Below the pieces are notes generated by a model. It ran no database searches. It was not told the DNA's origin and saw only the letters and a program-made list of their open reading frames with translations. Shown in pieces: positions 48,801 to 56,557 of a stretch of DNA of 64,000 nt (its first letter is position 1; the number at the start of each line of letters is the position of its first letter). The DNA lies in contig JACAXG010000064.1 of the NCBI GenBank assembly GCA_018881555.1, forward strand, positions 4,291,236-4,355,235, read 5' to 3'. The stretch is from Amblyornis subalaris. Lineage: Eukaryota > Chordata > Aves > Passeriformes > Ptilonorhynchidae. Position numbers and translations under genes: made by a program.

Positions 48801-51800
48801 ACCTTTTTTTTTTTTTTGGGATCAGCTCCTTCCTCCAAAGGTTTTATGAGAGGCCTCTCACCGGGAATTTTTAAGAGGCGGAGAGGATTTAGGAATTCTG
48901 CTCCCTATCTCTGCCCGGATCTAGAGGGAAAGAACAGGCTTTTCCCAGGATTTGGGAGGGTTGTTCCCACCGGGACGTGCCCAAATTTATGTAGGAATGT
49001 TGACCGCGGAGGTTGGATGGGGCCGGAACTTCCCTCTCCACCCTCAAATCCAAGGATTGAGCCTGAAATTCCACTTGGGATGGTTTTGGGGAAGCTTGAA
49101 GGTCACTGAAAACATCAGGACATGGCAAAGCTGCTCCCGGAAGACAATTCCAGGAGGGAAAACCAGGAATGCACAGCCCCATNGGAAGACAAAAAAGGAC
49201 AAAATTCCAGTTCCCTGAGGAAAAAATCATCCCAAAAACATCCNAACTCACCTGGAAGAATCTTCCAGCTCCACAGATGGCCCTTGTGGGAATGTTGCTT
49301 TGGTCTCCTCCTGGAAAATTTCAAGGATTTGGGAAAGGTTTCCTGGCTCAGCTATCCCAAAGCAGCCTCATCCAGCTCCAGAGTGACTTTTCCCTCCCTC
49401 NGCCACCTTGGCTGGAATCCAGGAGCCCCAAATCCCAGGCTTTTCCAAGCTTTGAGGTTTTATGGGGTTGGAAAATCCCTGTCTTCCTTCCAAAGGTGTT
49501 TTATGGGATAAATACAGGGAAACTCCCAGCCCTTCCTCACTGGAAGCGCCGCTGGGAGAGCAATCCGGGGAAGAGNAGGGATGGGAAGGCTCCCAAATAA
49601 ACATGGATCCAATGCCAGGTGCTTGGAAGGTGAAATCCCCGGGAAAGAGGGGGCAAAAACAAGGAGAGGGAGCAGAAAACGAGGAAAAAAATCAAAATCT
49701 ATGGAAAACAGGGAGAGGATCCAGGAGAAAATGAGCTCGGAGAGGACACAGAGCCCTAAAACGTGACCCATGGAGAGCACCAGGAATCCCATCCCACTGT
49801 TCCAGGCTGGAAGCATCTCCTCCTGCTCCCAACCCCGCAGAACATCCCAAAACCCATCCCAGCCTCATCCGGGTGGCGTTGGGAATCCTGATTTCCCCAA
49901 GTTTCTCTTCCCGAGGCTTTCAAGGGAGGCTGAAACCGCACAGGGATATTTTTTCCTGGAAGTTGCCGAGTGAACTCATAAACAGGGAAAAATATCCCGG
50001 AGTTAATTATAGGTTGGTTATTTCCATCTCAACTTTCGTTCCCTGGGAATTCGCCCGCTCCGGGATTCACAATCCTTCGGAAATCCCGTCGGGAAATTCA
50101 GGGACGGCCGCGACCTTCCAAAGTCATTCCTGCGGGAAAGCGGCTGAGGGTCNCGTCGGGAATAGCGGGAACACCGGGAATACCGGGAGCACAGGGATCC
50201 TCGGGGGGGTTGGGAGGCTGCTCCTGGAATTTGATCCAGCCGGGAGAGTTTGGGATCCTGTTTGTCAGGGGGATGGGAAGGGGAAAAGAGGGAAAGCACC
50301 TCTGGATTTACACGCCAAGAGGTTCACGTGGGAAGAGCCAAATGGGATTGGGGTGGGATTTGTGCTCTCCGGCACCAGGCAAGAATCATGGAATGNTGCT
50401 GGATTGGGTGGGAAAGGACCTTAAGGATCATCTCATTCCATNCCCANCTTCCACNATCCCAGCGTGCTCCAAGCCCCATCCAACCCNGCCTCNGGCAATT
50501 CCAGGGATGAGGCACGAACAAGGAAAGCAGCNAAGACCAAATTCCTGAGGAAGGGATTCCGGCAGGACGAGCCCAATCCCAAATTCCTGCTCGGGAAGCG
50601 CCGNGGTCAGCCCCGTCCTGGTGCTCCCGGCGATGGATTCAGCCCCAAATCCACCCGGGAAATTTATTCCTGAATTTAATTCCAGATGCTCCAAAGCTCC
50701 TTTTAGGGCCTTGCACACAAGCACAGGACACCATCCCAGCTCCCTTGGGAATAACCCATGGGAATGCTCCCAAATCCCTCAGCACAGCGACCACCCCGTA
50801 CCGAACNGGATCCGGCTCCGTCCTCGGCTTGGATCCCATTCCAGAGGCTCGAGCCGAGGCCTTTCCCATCCGCAGCTTCCTGCTCCAGAGAGCTTCTTGG
50901 CCGGAAAGGGAATGAGAAGGGAACACCTTTTAAAATCCTGGAATGGTGTGGGTTGGAAAGGATCCCGTTGCTCCGATCCCATTCCATGGNCAGGGACACC
51001 TCCCGCTATCCCAGGGTGCTCCAAGCCNNGTCCAACCCAGCCTTGGACAATTCCAGGGATGGGGCAGCCACTGCTTCTCTGGGAATTCCATTCCAGGGGA
51101 AGAATTCCTTCCCAATATCCCATCTAAACCTTCCATCCCGCACCTTAAGGCCATTCCCTCTTTTCCCGCCGCTCCAGGCCCTTTATTTTTCCCTACTAAA
51201 AATCATTTTATAACCAAAGCAGCNCAAGGAAAACAGAGCTGGACGTGACATTCCCAAGGGCAAATCTGGGATAACCCACATGGAAAACCCCACTTGGGAA
51301 GAGCAGATCCCATCTCCACCCCGATCCAAGGATTTACCTGCTGATGATGTTTTCCTGCAGGGGCTTTTCCTGGATTTTTGATGCTTTCTTCTTNTTATTC
51401 TTCCCTTTTCCCGTGGAGGGCTTTGCACCGGGATAGAGNGGGACAAGGAATTTCATGCCAGGGCTTTGATTCCCACAAAACTTTCGGGACAGCCACAATT
51501 CCCAGGGATGGGGGAGGGTGGTACCTTCACTGTGCATTCCAAATCCTTCTTTTTCCTCTTCGCCCGNAGCGCCTTTGGCTCATCCTGCTCCTTTTCCAAC
51601 TCCTTCTTTCGCTTCCTGGGACATGGAAAAAATCCATCCCAATGAAACCAACCCTGGGATGGTGGGAAAAATACCCACGGCCTAACCCTTATGCCAAAAA
51701 TAGACTCCCAAAAGGAATTCTGGAGGAATTTCGGACGAATTTCGGAGGAATTTCTCCGCTTGACTGCTGAAATTCCCAGGAGAACCAGCAGGATAACAAA

Positions 51801-51887
51801 GCCGGAGCATCCCAAAAATCCCCTGGCACATCCCCACGGGACCTACCTGCTGCTGCTCTTCACCCCAGCGGCTTTGGAGACCCCCAT
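35183..51887 (-). CDS. TOP1MT: TOP1MT: DNA topoisomerase I, mitochondrial-type paralogue, with long charged N-terminus
   Basis: This is a type IB topoisomerase. It nicks one strand, forms a 3'-phosphotyrosine, relaxes supercoils and reseals. Thirteen phase-consistent exons from 44256 down to 35183 encode about 561 residues from [12 protein letters not shown] to GEDFEF and stop. The catalytic residues equivalent to human TOP1 R488, K532, R590, H632 and Y723 are all present ([29 protein letters not shown]). EIHKYFVDK and the GEDFEF end favour TOP1MT over nuclear TOP1, and RHPN1 next door matches human TOP1MT synteny. Upstream, exon 46113-47131 is extremely Lys/Glu-rich and joins in frame as QWKWWEEE, the arrangement seen in nuclear TOP1 (KWKWWEEE). 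Basic exons at 51525-51615 and 51847-51887 give the start [18 protein letters not shown]. An in-frame stop precedes this ATG in a GCCATGG context. Human TOP1MT instead has a short mitochondrial presequence. How the N-terminal exons join is not fully settled. Confidence 0.9.
35335..35444 (+). mobile_element. CR1 LINE 3' end filling a 163-bp TOP1MT intron
   Basis: CGTCCCTGGAAGCGTCCAAG, GGAGCAACCCGGGATAGCGG and CCAAACCGTTCCGTGA. The terminus runs directly into the splice donor of the next exon upstream. Confidence 0.9.
35449..35598 (-). CDS. TOP1MT: TOP1MT exon with the catalytic tyrosine
   Basis: It encodes [19 protein letters not shown], then [20 protein letters not shown] and LDPRISVAW. The TAC codon for the nucleophilic Tyr (human TOP1 Y723) is at 35475-35477. 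The first part is the end of the linker coiled coil. Acceptor CTGCCCCCAG, donor GTAAGT. Confidence 0.96.
35808..35942 (+). mobile_element. CR1 LINE fragment in a TOP1MT intron
   Basis: GTGGCTGCCCCATCCCTGGA, CTCAAGGCCAGGTTGGGCTT and GGAGCAACCTGGGATAGTGG. Confidence 0.85.
36062..36156 (-). CDS. TOP1MT: TOP1MT linker (coiled-coil) exon
   Basis: [20 protein letters not shown] followed by [12 protein letters not shown]. This charged heptad-like segment is the linker domain between core and C-terminal domain. Acceptor CACCTTCGCAG, donor GTGAGT. Confidence 0.93.
36807..36934 (-). CDS. TOP1MT: TOP1MT core exon with catalytic histidine
   Basis: [32 protein letters not shown] and SMQILQEK. The His of CNHQR (human TOP1 H632) is the CAT codon at 36861-36863. 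Confidence 0.95.
37371..37485 (-). CDS. TOP1MT: TOP1MT core exon with second catalytic arginine
   Basis: [38 protein letters not shown]. The Arg of VFRTYN (human TOP1 R590) is at 37423-37425. The split codon at the 3' end gives Pro with the next exon, as in nuclear TOP1. Confidence 0.95.
37562..37796 (+). mobile_element. CR1 LINE 3' end in a TOP1MT intron
   Basis: GGTTAGGTGGGATATCGGGA, GGGCTTGGAGCAACCTGGGA and CCAACCCAAACCATTCCCTG. Confidence 0.9.
38008..38106 (+). mobile_element. CR1 LINE 3'-end fragment
   Basis: TGGTCGGACTTGATGACCCC, AGAGGTCTTTTCCAACCTTA and ATGATTCCTGAT. Confidence 0.8.
38522..38666. other. Assembly gap (145 N) in a TOP1MT intron
   Basis: A run of 145 N bases directly precedes three copies of a 31-bp repeat. 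It lies between the exons at 37371-37485 and 38797-38865. The flanking exons join correctly in frame, so no core coding sequence seems lost. Confidence 0.99.
38667..38760. repeat. Tandem repeat, 31 bp x 3, at the gap edge
   Basis: CGGGTTTGGATTCTCCTCCC starts at about 38669, 38700 and 38731. The array probably continues into the gap. Confidence 0.92.
38797..38865 (-). CDS. TOP1MT: TOP1MT core exon
   Basis: [20 protein letters not shown] then QLT. It is 69 bases in phase 0 at both ends. The human counterpart is VYKNLQLFMENKDPRDDLFD. Confidence 0.95.
39329..39514 (-). CDS. TOP1MT: TOP1MT core exon with catalytic Arg and Lys
   Basis: [34 protein letters not shown] and [18 protein letters not shown]. 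Arg of LALR (human TOP1 R488) is at 39503-39505 and Lys of FLGK (K532) at 39371-39373. It is 186 bases in phase 0. Confidence 0.97.
39617..39705 (-). mobile_element. CR1 LINE 3' end, left arm of an inverted pair
   Basis: CATGGAANGGTTTGGGTTGG and GAAGGGACCTTCGAAATCAC in reverse orientation. Confidence 0.85.
39718..39862 (+). mobile_element. CR1 LINE 3' end, right arm of an inverted pair
   Basis: GGGGCTTGGAGCAACCTGGT and CCCTTCCTACCCAAACCATT, ending CATGATTCCATAA. It is the inverse of the adjacent copy. Confidence 0.88.
39991..40134 (-). CDS. TOP1MT: TOP1MT core exon
   Basis: [40 protein letters not shown] and VALYFIDK. It is 144 bases in phase 0. Confidence 0.96.
40795..40939 (-). CDS. TOP1MT: TOP1MT core exon
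   Basis: [40 protein letters not shown] and LNPSSKLK. This is the DNA-clamp part of the core domain. Confidence 0.96.
41075..41448 (-). mobile_element. CR1 LINE, about 0.37 kb of 3' sequence, in a TOP1MT intron
   Basis: AAAGTTGGAAAAGTTCTCCA, GTGCCACATCCACACATCTT and CTCCTTTTCTCCCTCAGCCA in reverse orientation. Confidence 0.9.
41704..41891 (-). CDS. TOP1MT: TOP1MT core exon
   Basis: [60 protein letters not shown] and S. The last exon base is an N that would be G, giving the expected Arg with the next exon. Confidence 0.96.
41920..41990 (-). mobile_element. CR1 LINE fragment
   Basis: AATCGGAATGGTTTGGATCG and GGAGGGATCTTTAACATTCC. It is short and diverged. Confidence 0.6.
42200..42322 (-). 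CDS. TOP1MT: TOP1MT core exon
   Basis: [40 protein letters not shown] and [11 protein letters not shown] matches TOP1MT (TEIHRYFVDK) rather than nuclear TOP1 (TQMSQYFKAQ). Confidence 0.96.
42826..42947 (-). CDS. TOP1MT: TOP1MT core exon
   Basis: [40 protein letters not shown]. Acceptor CTTTTCCCAG, donor GTACCT. Confidence 0.96.
42958..43062 (-). mobile_element. CR1 LINE fragment beside a TOP1MT exon
   Basis: GGCAGGGACACCTTTCACTA, then GGAACACTTCCAGGGATGGG. It begins within about 15 bases of the acceptor of the neighbouring exon. Confidence 0.8.
44141..44256 (-). CDS. TOP1MT: TOP1MT first core exon
   Basis: [39 protein letters not shown]. It starts with one base completing Trp of the preceding exon. 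It corresponds to human TOP1MT WEKEKHEDGVKW. Confidence 0.96.
44488..44645 (-). mobile_element. CR1 LINE fragment
   Basis: CTAAAGGTCACCTCATTCCA, GGTTGCTCCAAGCTCCGTCC in reverse orientation, diverged. Confidence 0.7.
45758..45832. repeat. (ATT)25 microsatellite in a TOP1MT intron
   Basis: A perfect ATT array of 75 bases lies in the intron between the charged N-terminal exon and the first core exon. The open frames across it encode poly-Tyr or poly-Asn and are not genes. Confidence 0.98.
46113..47131 (-). CDS. TOP1MT: TOP1MT Lys/Glu-rich N-terminal exon
   Basis: A single 1,019-base exon of about 339 codons, open throughout. It has a strong acceptor (pyrimidine tract then CCGCAG) and donor GTAAAT. 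It starts [15 protein letters not shown] and is then dominated by Lys, Glu, Arg and Gly. NLS-like clusters include [25 protein letters not shown] and RKTRKRKSK. It ends QWKW and joins the core in frame with a split Trp codon. The composition resembles the disordered N-terminal domain of nuclear TOP1, which is about 200 residues. The middle holds three 28-residue tandem repeats. Human TOP1MT has no such exon. Single ambiguous bases occur in several codons. Confidence 0.85.
46384..46650 (-). repeat. TOP1MT: Coding tandem repeat, 84 bp x 3, in the TOP1MT N-terminal exon
   Basis: Units containing [20 protein letters not shown] recur with exact 84-bp spacing (plus-strand CTCCACTTCC at 46411, 46495 and 46579). 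Being a multiple of three, copy changes would keep the frame. Confidence 0.93.
47945..48183 (+). mobile_element. CR1 LINE 3' end in a TOP1MT intron
   Basis: GGGTGGGATCACCATCCCTG, GTTGGGATCGACGACCTTGG and GTCTTTTCCAACCGTGAGGA. Confidence 0.82.
49249..49307 (-). other. TOP1MT: Possible 59-bp TOP1MT alternative exon
   Basis: Good splice signals bracket it: TTTTCCAG acceptor and CCAG/GTGAGT donor. All three frames are open. Only one frame (ending AGRFFQ) is compatible with the charged exon, and that frame does not fit the upstream basic exon. It could be an alternative exon or a chance pairing of signals. Confidence 0.3.
50383..50522 (-). mobile_element. CR1 LINE 3' end in a TOP1MT intron
   Basis: AGAATCATGGAATGNTGCTG, GAAAGGACCTTAAGGATCAT and GGCAATTCCAGGGATGAGGC in reverse orientation. 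Confidence 0.85.
50934..51190 (-). mobile_element. CR1 LINE 3' end in a TOP1MT intron
   Basis: AATCCTGGAATGGTGTGGGT, CCTTGGACAATTCCAGGGAT and GGAAGAATTCCTTCCCAATA in reverse orientation. Confidence 0.9.
51338..51420 (-). CDS. TOP1MT: Candidate TOP1MT basic exon, possibly alternative
   Basis: It encodes [20 protein letters not shown] then LQENIIS and a split codon. The donor is GTAAAT; the acceptor GCAAAG is only fair. It continues in frame from the exon at 51525-51615. However, it ends in phase 2, while the charged exon starts in phase 0, so it needs a further exon or is skipped in some transcripts. Confidence 0.5.
51525..51615 (-). CDS. TOP1MT: TOP1MT N-terminal basic exon
   Basis: Completes Arg and encodes [20 protein letters not shown] then [10 protein letters not shown]. 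Acceptor ATGTCCCAG, donor GTACCA. Two NLS-like clusters (RKRKK, RAKRKKK) are present. It ends in phase 0, so it could join the charged exon directly as CTVK/VPKPS. Confidence 0.75.
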
Positions 51888-51944
51888 GGCTCCGGCATCC
51901 ACAATTTCTCGGGAATGTTAAGGCGGAGTCCCCAGGGATGGTGG
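51847..51944 (-). CDS. TOP1MT: TOP1MT start-codon exon
   Basis: ATG at 51887 in GCCGGAGCCATGG, a strong Kozak context. It encodes [13 protein letters not shown] plus AG before donor GTAGGT. TAA lies in frame 24 bases upstream of the ATG, so the reading frame cannot extend further. A good acceptor (CATCTCGTTCCAG) ends at 51945, so the part above 51887 is probably 5' UTR and an untranslated first exon lies further upstream. Confidence 0.7.
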
Positions 51945-54699
51945 CTGGAACGAGATGGAAGCAACACCAGGATGGGACAGCCCCAATTTCGCTNTCCAAG
52001 GAAATCCCAACAGCTCAATCCCGAAGTTTGGAGCTGCTCCAGGGGTCCCAAGTCAACTTTAAAGAGGAGCCAAGGAGAGGGAAAAAAAGGGAAAATCCTT
52101 GAGTTCCATCCCTGAGCTGGGAAAAATAAAAGGAAAGGAAATACAAAAGAAATTCCCTAAAATTCGACAGGAATTCCCAACTTCCACCGCAATAATTAAA
52201 AATAATTAAGCAGAGAAATGGAGTTAATTGAGATAATGAGTCCACCCCCACCACCCCTCCCCTCTCCTGGAGCAGCCAGACCCTCCCAAATCCCTGCTTT
52301 CCCGGGAAATTCGAGACCTGGGATGATGCAAGAGATAAAGATCATATTCCAGCTCCCTATCCATGGGAAACCTCCACCGCTGAGGAAAAAAGGGGATTTT
52401 TCAGGAGAAAAGTGACAAAGCAGCACAAAACATCCTGAAAACTTTCCTAGGAGTGGAAAACACTCGGAAAAATTCCATATTTTACCAGGCTTTGCCGTGC
52501 TAGGAGCACTTGGAGGAGCTGCGGTTGGGATCGAGCTCAGTCTGCCCGGGAGAACATTCCCAGCCTGGAAAAGACTCCACTCCCGACCCAGCTGCTTCCC
52601 TAAGGGAAATCCCCCCCAGCTCCAGGGAACTTATTTAAAGTCTCCCTGCTCCTGATGGGAGATTCCCGGCCCAAGATGCATCCTGGGAAATGAAGTTTTC
52701 ACACCCCCCCCCCCAAAAAAAAGCTGGATTTTGGGAGAACTCCTTATCCAAAAATTCCTCAGCGAGGAGACCCGGGAAGGGCTTCGCACCGAGGTGGGGA
52801 ATGAGGGAAAAAGATGGATTTAAAACAGTTTGGGAAAAAGTGACTTTGCAGGAGGTGATTCCTCTTCNGTTGCCTGATTAAACGAATCCCAAATCCAGCT
52901 TTTCCCAGCTGCCNCTCGTCCCTCGGAGCTCCGTGGTTGGATTCGGAGGGAGTTGGATGCAAAGCCTGGATCCTCATCCTGGAGCCTTTCCCTCATCCCA
53001 GCCCTCTCCAGCCCTATTCATGGGATGAGTCCATTGCTTCCAGCTGCTCCCGATGTCATCAAGTTCCTCATCCCAGCTGAGCTTCCAAGCATCCTCATCC
53101 ATCCCAAAGCGGGTGGGAGGAGCACACCTGGGAAAGGGATGGGGAATTGGGACAACGGGGAAAAGCTTTCCGGGAATTAGGGGAGAAAAGGAAGATCCAG
53201 GGAAACNTCAGTGCCTAAAGNGAGCTGGAAAGGGATTTTGGATAANGGAATGGAGGGACAGGACACAGGGAATGGCTTCCCACTGGCAGAGGGTAGGGTT
53301 AGGTGGGATATTGGGAAGAAATCCTTCCCTGGGAAGGTGGTGAGGCCCTGGAATAGAAATCCCAGAGAAGCTGTGGCTGCCCCATCCCTGGAAGNGTCCA
53401 ATGCCTTAGATCAACCCAGGATAGCGGAAAATCTCCCTTCCCATGGAACTGGACGATCTCTCAGCCCATTCCAACCCAAACCGTCCCATAAATCCAAGAA
53501 AACACTGGGATTTAGGTCAACAAAGGGCGCTGCTCCCCGTGGAATCCCTGGCCGGGACGAGTAGCGGGGGCCCCGCATTCCCTTGGGAATGTCCCGCCCG
53601 GATCGCGGCCGGGAGCGGAAAGCCCGGGAGCGAGGGCTGGCTCCGGGAAAGCCTCTTTGATCCCTGTTGCGCCATCCCGGGAAAAATGCATCCAAGCCAC
53701 CTTTCTGGCTGGATGGGTGGAAGTTGTCCCGGGATGGGATCCAGCCCCGGGGAAGGGAGCAGGGAAAGGCGACTTCGTGCCGGGGCTTGTCCGCCCTCAT
53801 CCGCCTCGGAATTCCTCCCGTTTTCTCCCGGTTCCAGAAGATTTACTCGGCTCGGTGAAGGTTTCTCCCAAGCTTTCCGTGTCCACGATGGGGTTGGCAG
53901 GGATGCGAGNTGGGAAAATCCCGTCCCAGCCTGGATGAGCTCCAGGTCGCTCCTCCATCCCATCCAAGCGCTTGGATTGAATCCCTGAAAAATTAAGCTG
54001 AGTTTTGGGGATTTTTATGGATTTCCCCCTCACAGATGCTCTTTCCAATGCGGGAACGGCTCCATCCGGAGTTCTGAGTGGGAAAAGTGGAGGACAAAGC
54101 GGGTCTGGCTCATCCTTAGGGAAAAGCAGGTTGGATCGGGATCCCTGAGCTGTTTGGTGACTCCATAGGAGNTCTTGGGGGATGGATCAGGGATTAATCT
54201 GCTATTCCTGATTAATCAGGAATTCCACCTTTCCACTCCAGCAGCTCCTCTTGGACTAGNAAATCCAGGGGAGGGATTCATATCCCTCGGGATCACGTGA
54301 TCCTCGGAGTCCCGATGGGAAAAAAGAACTGGGAAAAGTGGAACCGTTCGAATAAATCCAGTTATAAAATAAATCCATGGATGGATAAAATAAAAACCTG
54401 GATGTTTCCCCCTCATCAAACAGCTGGATCCACGCGGAATTCCCTGTGTCCTACAGACTCGAGTGGGATTCATCCCTCATTAACTCCATCAGGGCCCAGG
54501 GAGAGACTAAAGGACATTTTTGTGGTGGGTGACGACGGCTCGGAGCGGGAAAATCGGGCAGGGAAACGCCCAATTCCCTGTATTTGNCTGGAAAAAGGAA
54601 TGAGGTGGAATTCATTCGATTTCTTCACTAATTTCTTTATTATATTGGAGATTCCATCCTGGTTTCTACAGGAGCAGCTGGGACAGGGTGAGGGCGCAG
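51945..54699. other. Upstream region of TOP1MT, no coding exon seen
   Basis: A 5' UTR exon of TOP1MT is expected somewhere here or in the CpG island at 55.5 kb. A smaller CpG-rich patch at about 53.54-53.64 kb is one candidate. One CR1 is present. No coding exon is supported. Confidence 0.45.
53205..53500 (+). mobile_element. CR1 LINE 3' end
   Basis: GGAATGGCTTCCCACTGGCA, GTGGGATATTGGGAAGAAAT and CCATTCCAACCCAAACCGTC. Confidence 0.9.
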
Positions 54700-55495
54700 C
54701 GGTTCCAGATGTGGCGGAACCGCTGTGGGAGCTGGGGGTCTCCATCCAGATGTTTTTCCGGAGGGTCCGGAGGTGGTGGTGACCCTGGAGCAGGCATGAT
54801 GGGNGGCACCTGTTCGGGGGTGGTGGCCATCCAGATGTGGCCGGAATGGGGGGGAAGGGGGAACCTGTTTGGGTTTGGGGCTGGGGATCATCCAGATGTG
54901 GCCGGGACGATGGGGGCCACCTGTCTGGGGGTCGGAATCATCCAGATGTGCCCGGGGGTGGGAGGAAGAGGGAACCTGTTTGGGGCTGGGTGCTGTCCAG
55001 ATGTGGCCAGGATGGGGGAAGGGGCACTTGTTTAGGGGTGGGGATCATCCAGATGTGGCCGGAATGGGGGGGAAGGGGCAACCTGTTTGGGTTTGGGGCT
55101 GGGGGTCATCCAGATGTGACCGGGGGCGGGGGGAAGGGGNAACCTGTTTGGGGCTGGGTGCTGTCCAGATGTGGCCAGGATGGGAGGGGAGGGCACCTGT
55201 TTACGGGTAGGGATCATCCAGATGTGGCCAGGATGGGNCGGACCCACCTGTTTGGGAGTCAGNGATCATCCAGATGTGACCGGGATGATGAGGGGCACCT
55301 CTTTGGGGGTTGGGGCCATCCAGATGTGTCCAGAATGGGGGGAGGGGCACCTGCTTGGGGGCGGGGAACCACCCAGCTGTGGCCAGAATGGCGCAGGCCC
55401 ACCTGTCTGGGGGTCGGGAGCCATCCAGATGTGCCCGGGACGGGCCGCGTNCCCCCCGTCCCAGCCGCTCCCATCCAGATGTGCCCGGGGGGGGG
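54700..55495. repeat. Minisatellite, 50-60 bp unit, about 14 copies
   Basis: ATCCAGATGTGGCCGGGATG or close variants recur from about 54.70 to 55.49 kb, separated by G-rich spacers with CACCTGTTTGGGG. Spacing varies from about 40 to 87 bp, usually 50-60. The plus strand is strongly G-rich. The array ends where the CpG promoter begins. Confidence 0.95.
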
Positions 55496-55760
55496 NGGTG
55501 GGAGCGAGCGCAGCGGAGCCCCCAGCCCCGCCCCCGCGTGACGTCACGCGCGCGCCCCTCCCCCGTCTCCACGGGCGACGCCCCCTCCGCTCCTCTCCCC
55601 CCCCGCGCCGCCGCTTCCCATTGGCCGACGGAGCTGTCAATCATCCCCGCCCCGCGCTCCCATTGGCTGAGAGGGGTCTAAGCCCCGCCCCCTCGCCCTC
55701 CTTATGCCCCGCGCTTCGGCGGCGCCGCGGGGCCGTGAGGGGGAGCCGCGGGTGAGCGGG
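55480..55760 (+). promoter_or_regulatory. CpG-island promoter, RHPN1 (possibly bidirectional with TOP1MT)
   Basis: A dense CpG region without a TATA box. It contains a full CRE TGACGTCA (55539-55546), two inverted CCAAT boxes (ATTGG at 55620 and 55662) and several CCCCGCCCC Sp1-type boxes. A donor-like GCGG/GTGAGC at 55751/55752 fits the end of an untranslated first exon of RHPN1. The next upstream gene, TOP1MT, is divergent and could share it. Confidence 0.75.
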
Positions 55761-56310
55761 GCCCGGGGGGGNTGTAGGGCGGAAGGGCTTGGCCCTAAAA
55801 GGCAATTTAGGGCTTTCCCCTCGCTCGGAGCATCTCCAGGAGGGGGTTTTGGGGGGTCGCGCCCTCCCCCCATTTGGGGTTTCGACTCCCCTCCCCCATT
55901 TAGGGAGCTCTGCAAAGGGTTCGGGGGGTTCCCCCCATCTGGGGTGGCCCTACAAGGGGGGTTTNGGGTTTAGCCCTTCTCTCCCGCCCGGGAGGCTCTG
56001 CAGGGTGGGTTTGGGGGTTTGAACCCCTCCCATCCCATTTAGAGTAACTTCGTAAGGGGAGTTTGTAGGGTTTTAAACACCTCCCTATTTAGAATNACTT
56101 TGTAAAGGGAGTTTATAGGGGTTTTAAGTCCTTCCCCCATTTAGAATTACTTGGTAAAGGGAGTTTGTAGGATTTTACCCCCCCCCCATTTAGGCTCGCT
56201 CTGCAAGGAGGGCTTTGTGGGGTTTAACACCCTCCCCGTCTCCGGTAGCTTCCCAAAAAGGGGATTTGTGGGATTTATGAGCCTTCCTTTACCTGGGATT
56301 TCTCTTCCAG
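55752..56310 (+). other. RHPN1: RHPN1 5' UTR intron (predicted)
   Basis: It runs from donor GTGAGC to acceptor TTTCTCTTCCAG at 56310 and is mostly filled by a minisatellite. I infer it from splice signals only. Confidence 0.5.
55870..56285. repeat. Minisatellite, about 50 bp x 8, downstream of the CpG promoter
   Basis: CCATTTAGAATTACTT.GTAA followed by AGGGAGTTTGTAGG recurs at about 55898, 55937, 55987, 56037, 56087, 56139, 56188 and 56238 with drift. Confidence 0.92.
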
Positions 56311-56557
56311 GTGGGATACCAGGCTGTGGGGCCAGAGCAGGGGGTTTAATCCCAAACTTAGGGTGTGGGACTAAAGGAGGAGTCAGCGATCCCCTAAACC
56401 GCCCTGGGAGGTCCAGCAGGAGCCCCCCCCACCCCATTCCCAACCTTTGGATGTGGAATCCTTGGAGATGATGCCNCCGGAGGAGGAGAACCCGGACCGG
56501 GACAGGGACAGGGGCCTCGTCCTCCTGCACGGCCCCAAGAGCGGCAGCACACGGAAG
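56311..56557 (+). CDS. RHPN1: RHPN1 first coding exon
   Basis: Rhophilin-1 is a Rho-GTP-binding scaffold with HR1, BRO1 and PDZ domains. The exon start is predicted at acceptor TCTCTTCCAG and the coding part begins at ATG 56468 or 56471. It encodes MMXPEEENPDRDRDRGLVLL then HGPKSGSTRK before donor GTGAGG, in phase 0. The acidic MxPEEENPD opening resembles human RHPN1 (MIPEENPPD). An upstream in-frame ATG at 56447 could add seven residues. Identity is carried mainly by the next exon. Confidence 0.7.

Noticed and set aside
54837..55541. 234-codon Gly/Trp-rich open frame with repeats
   Set aside because: It is produced by the minisatellite, has no start context, and shifts frame between units of variable length.
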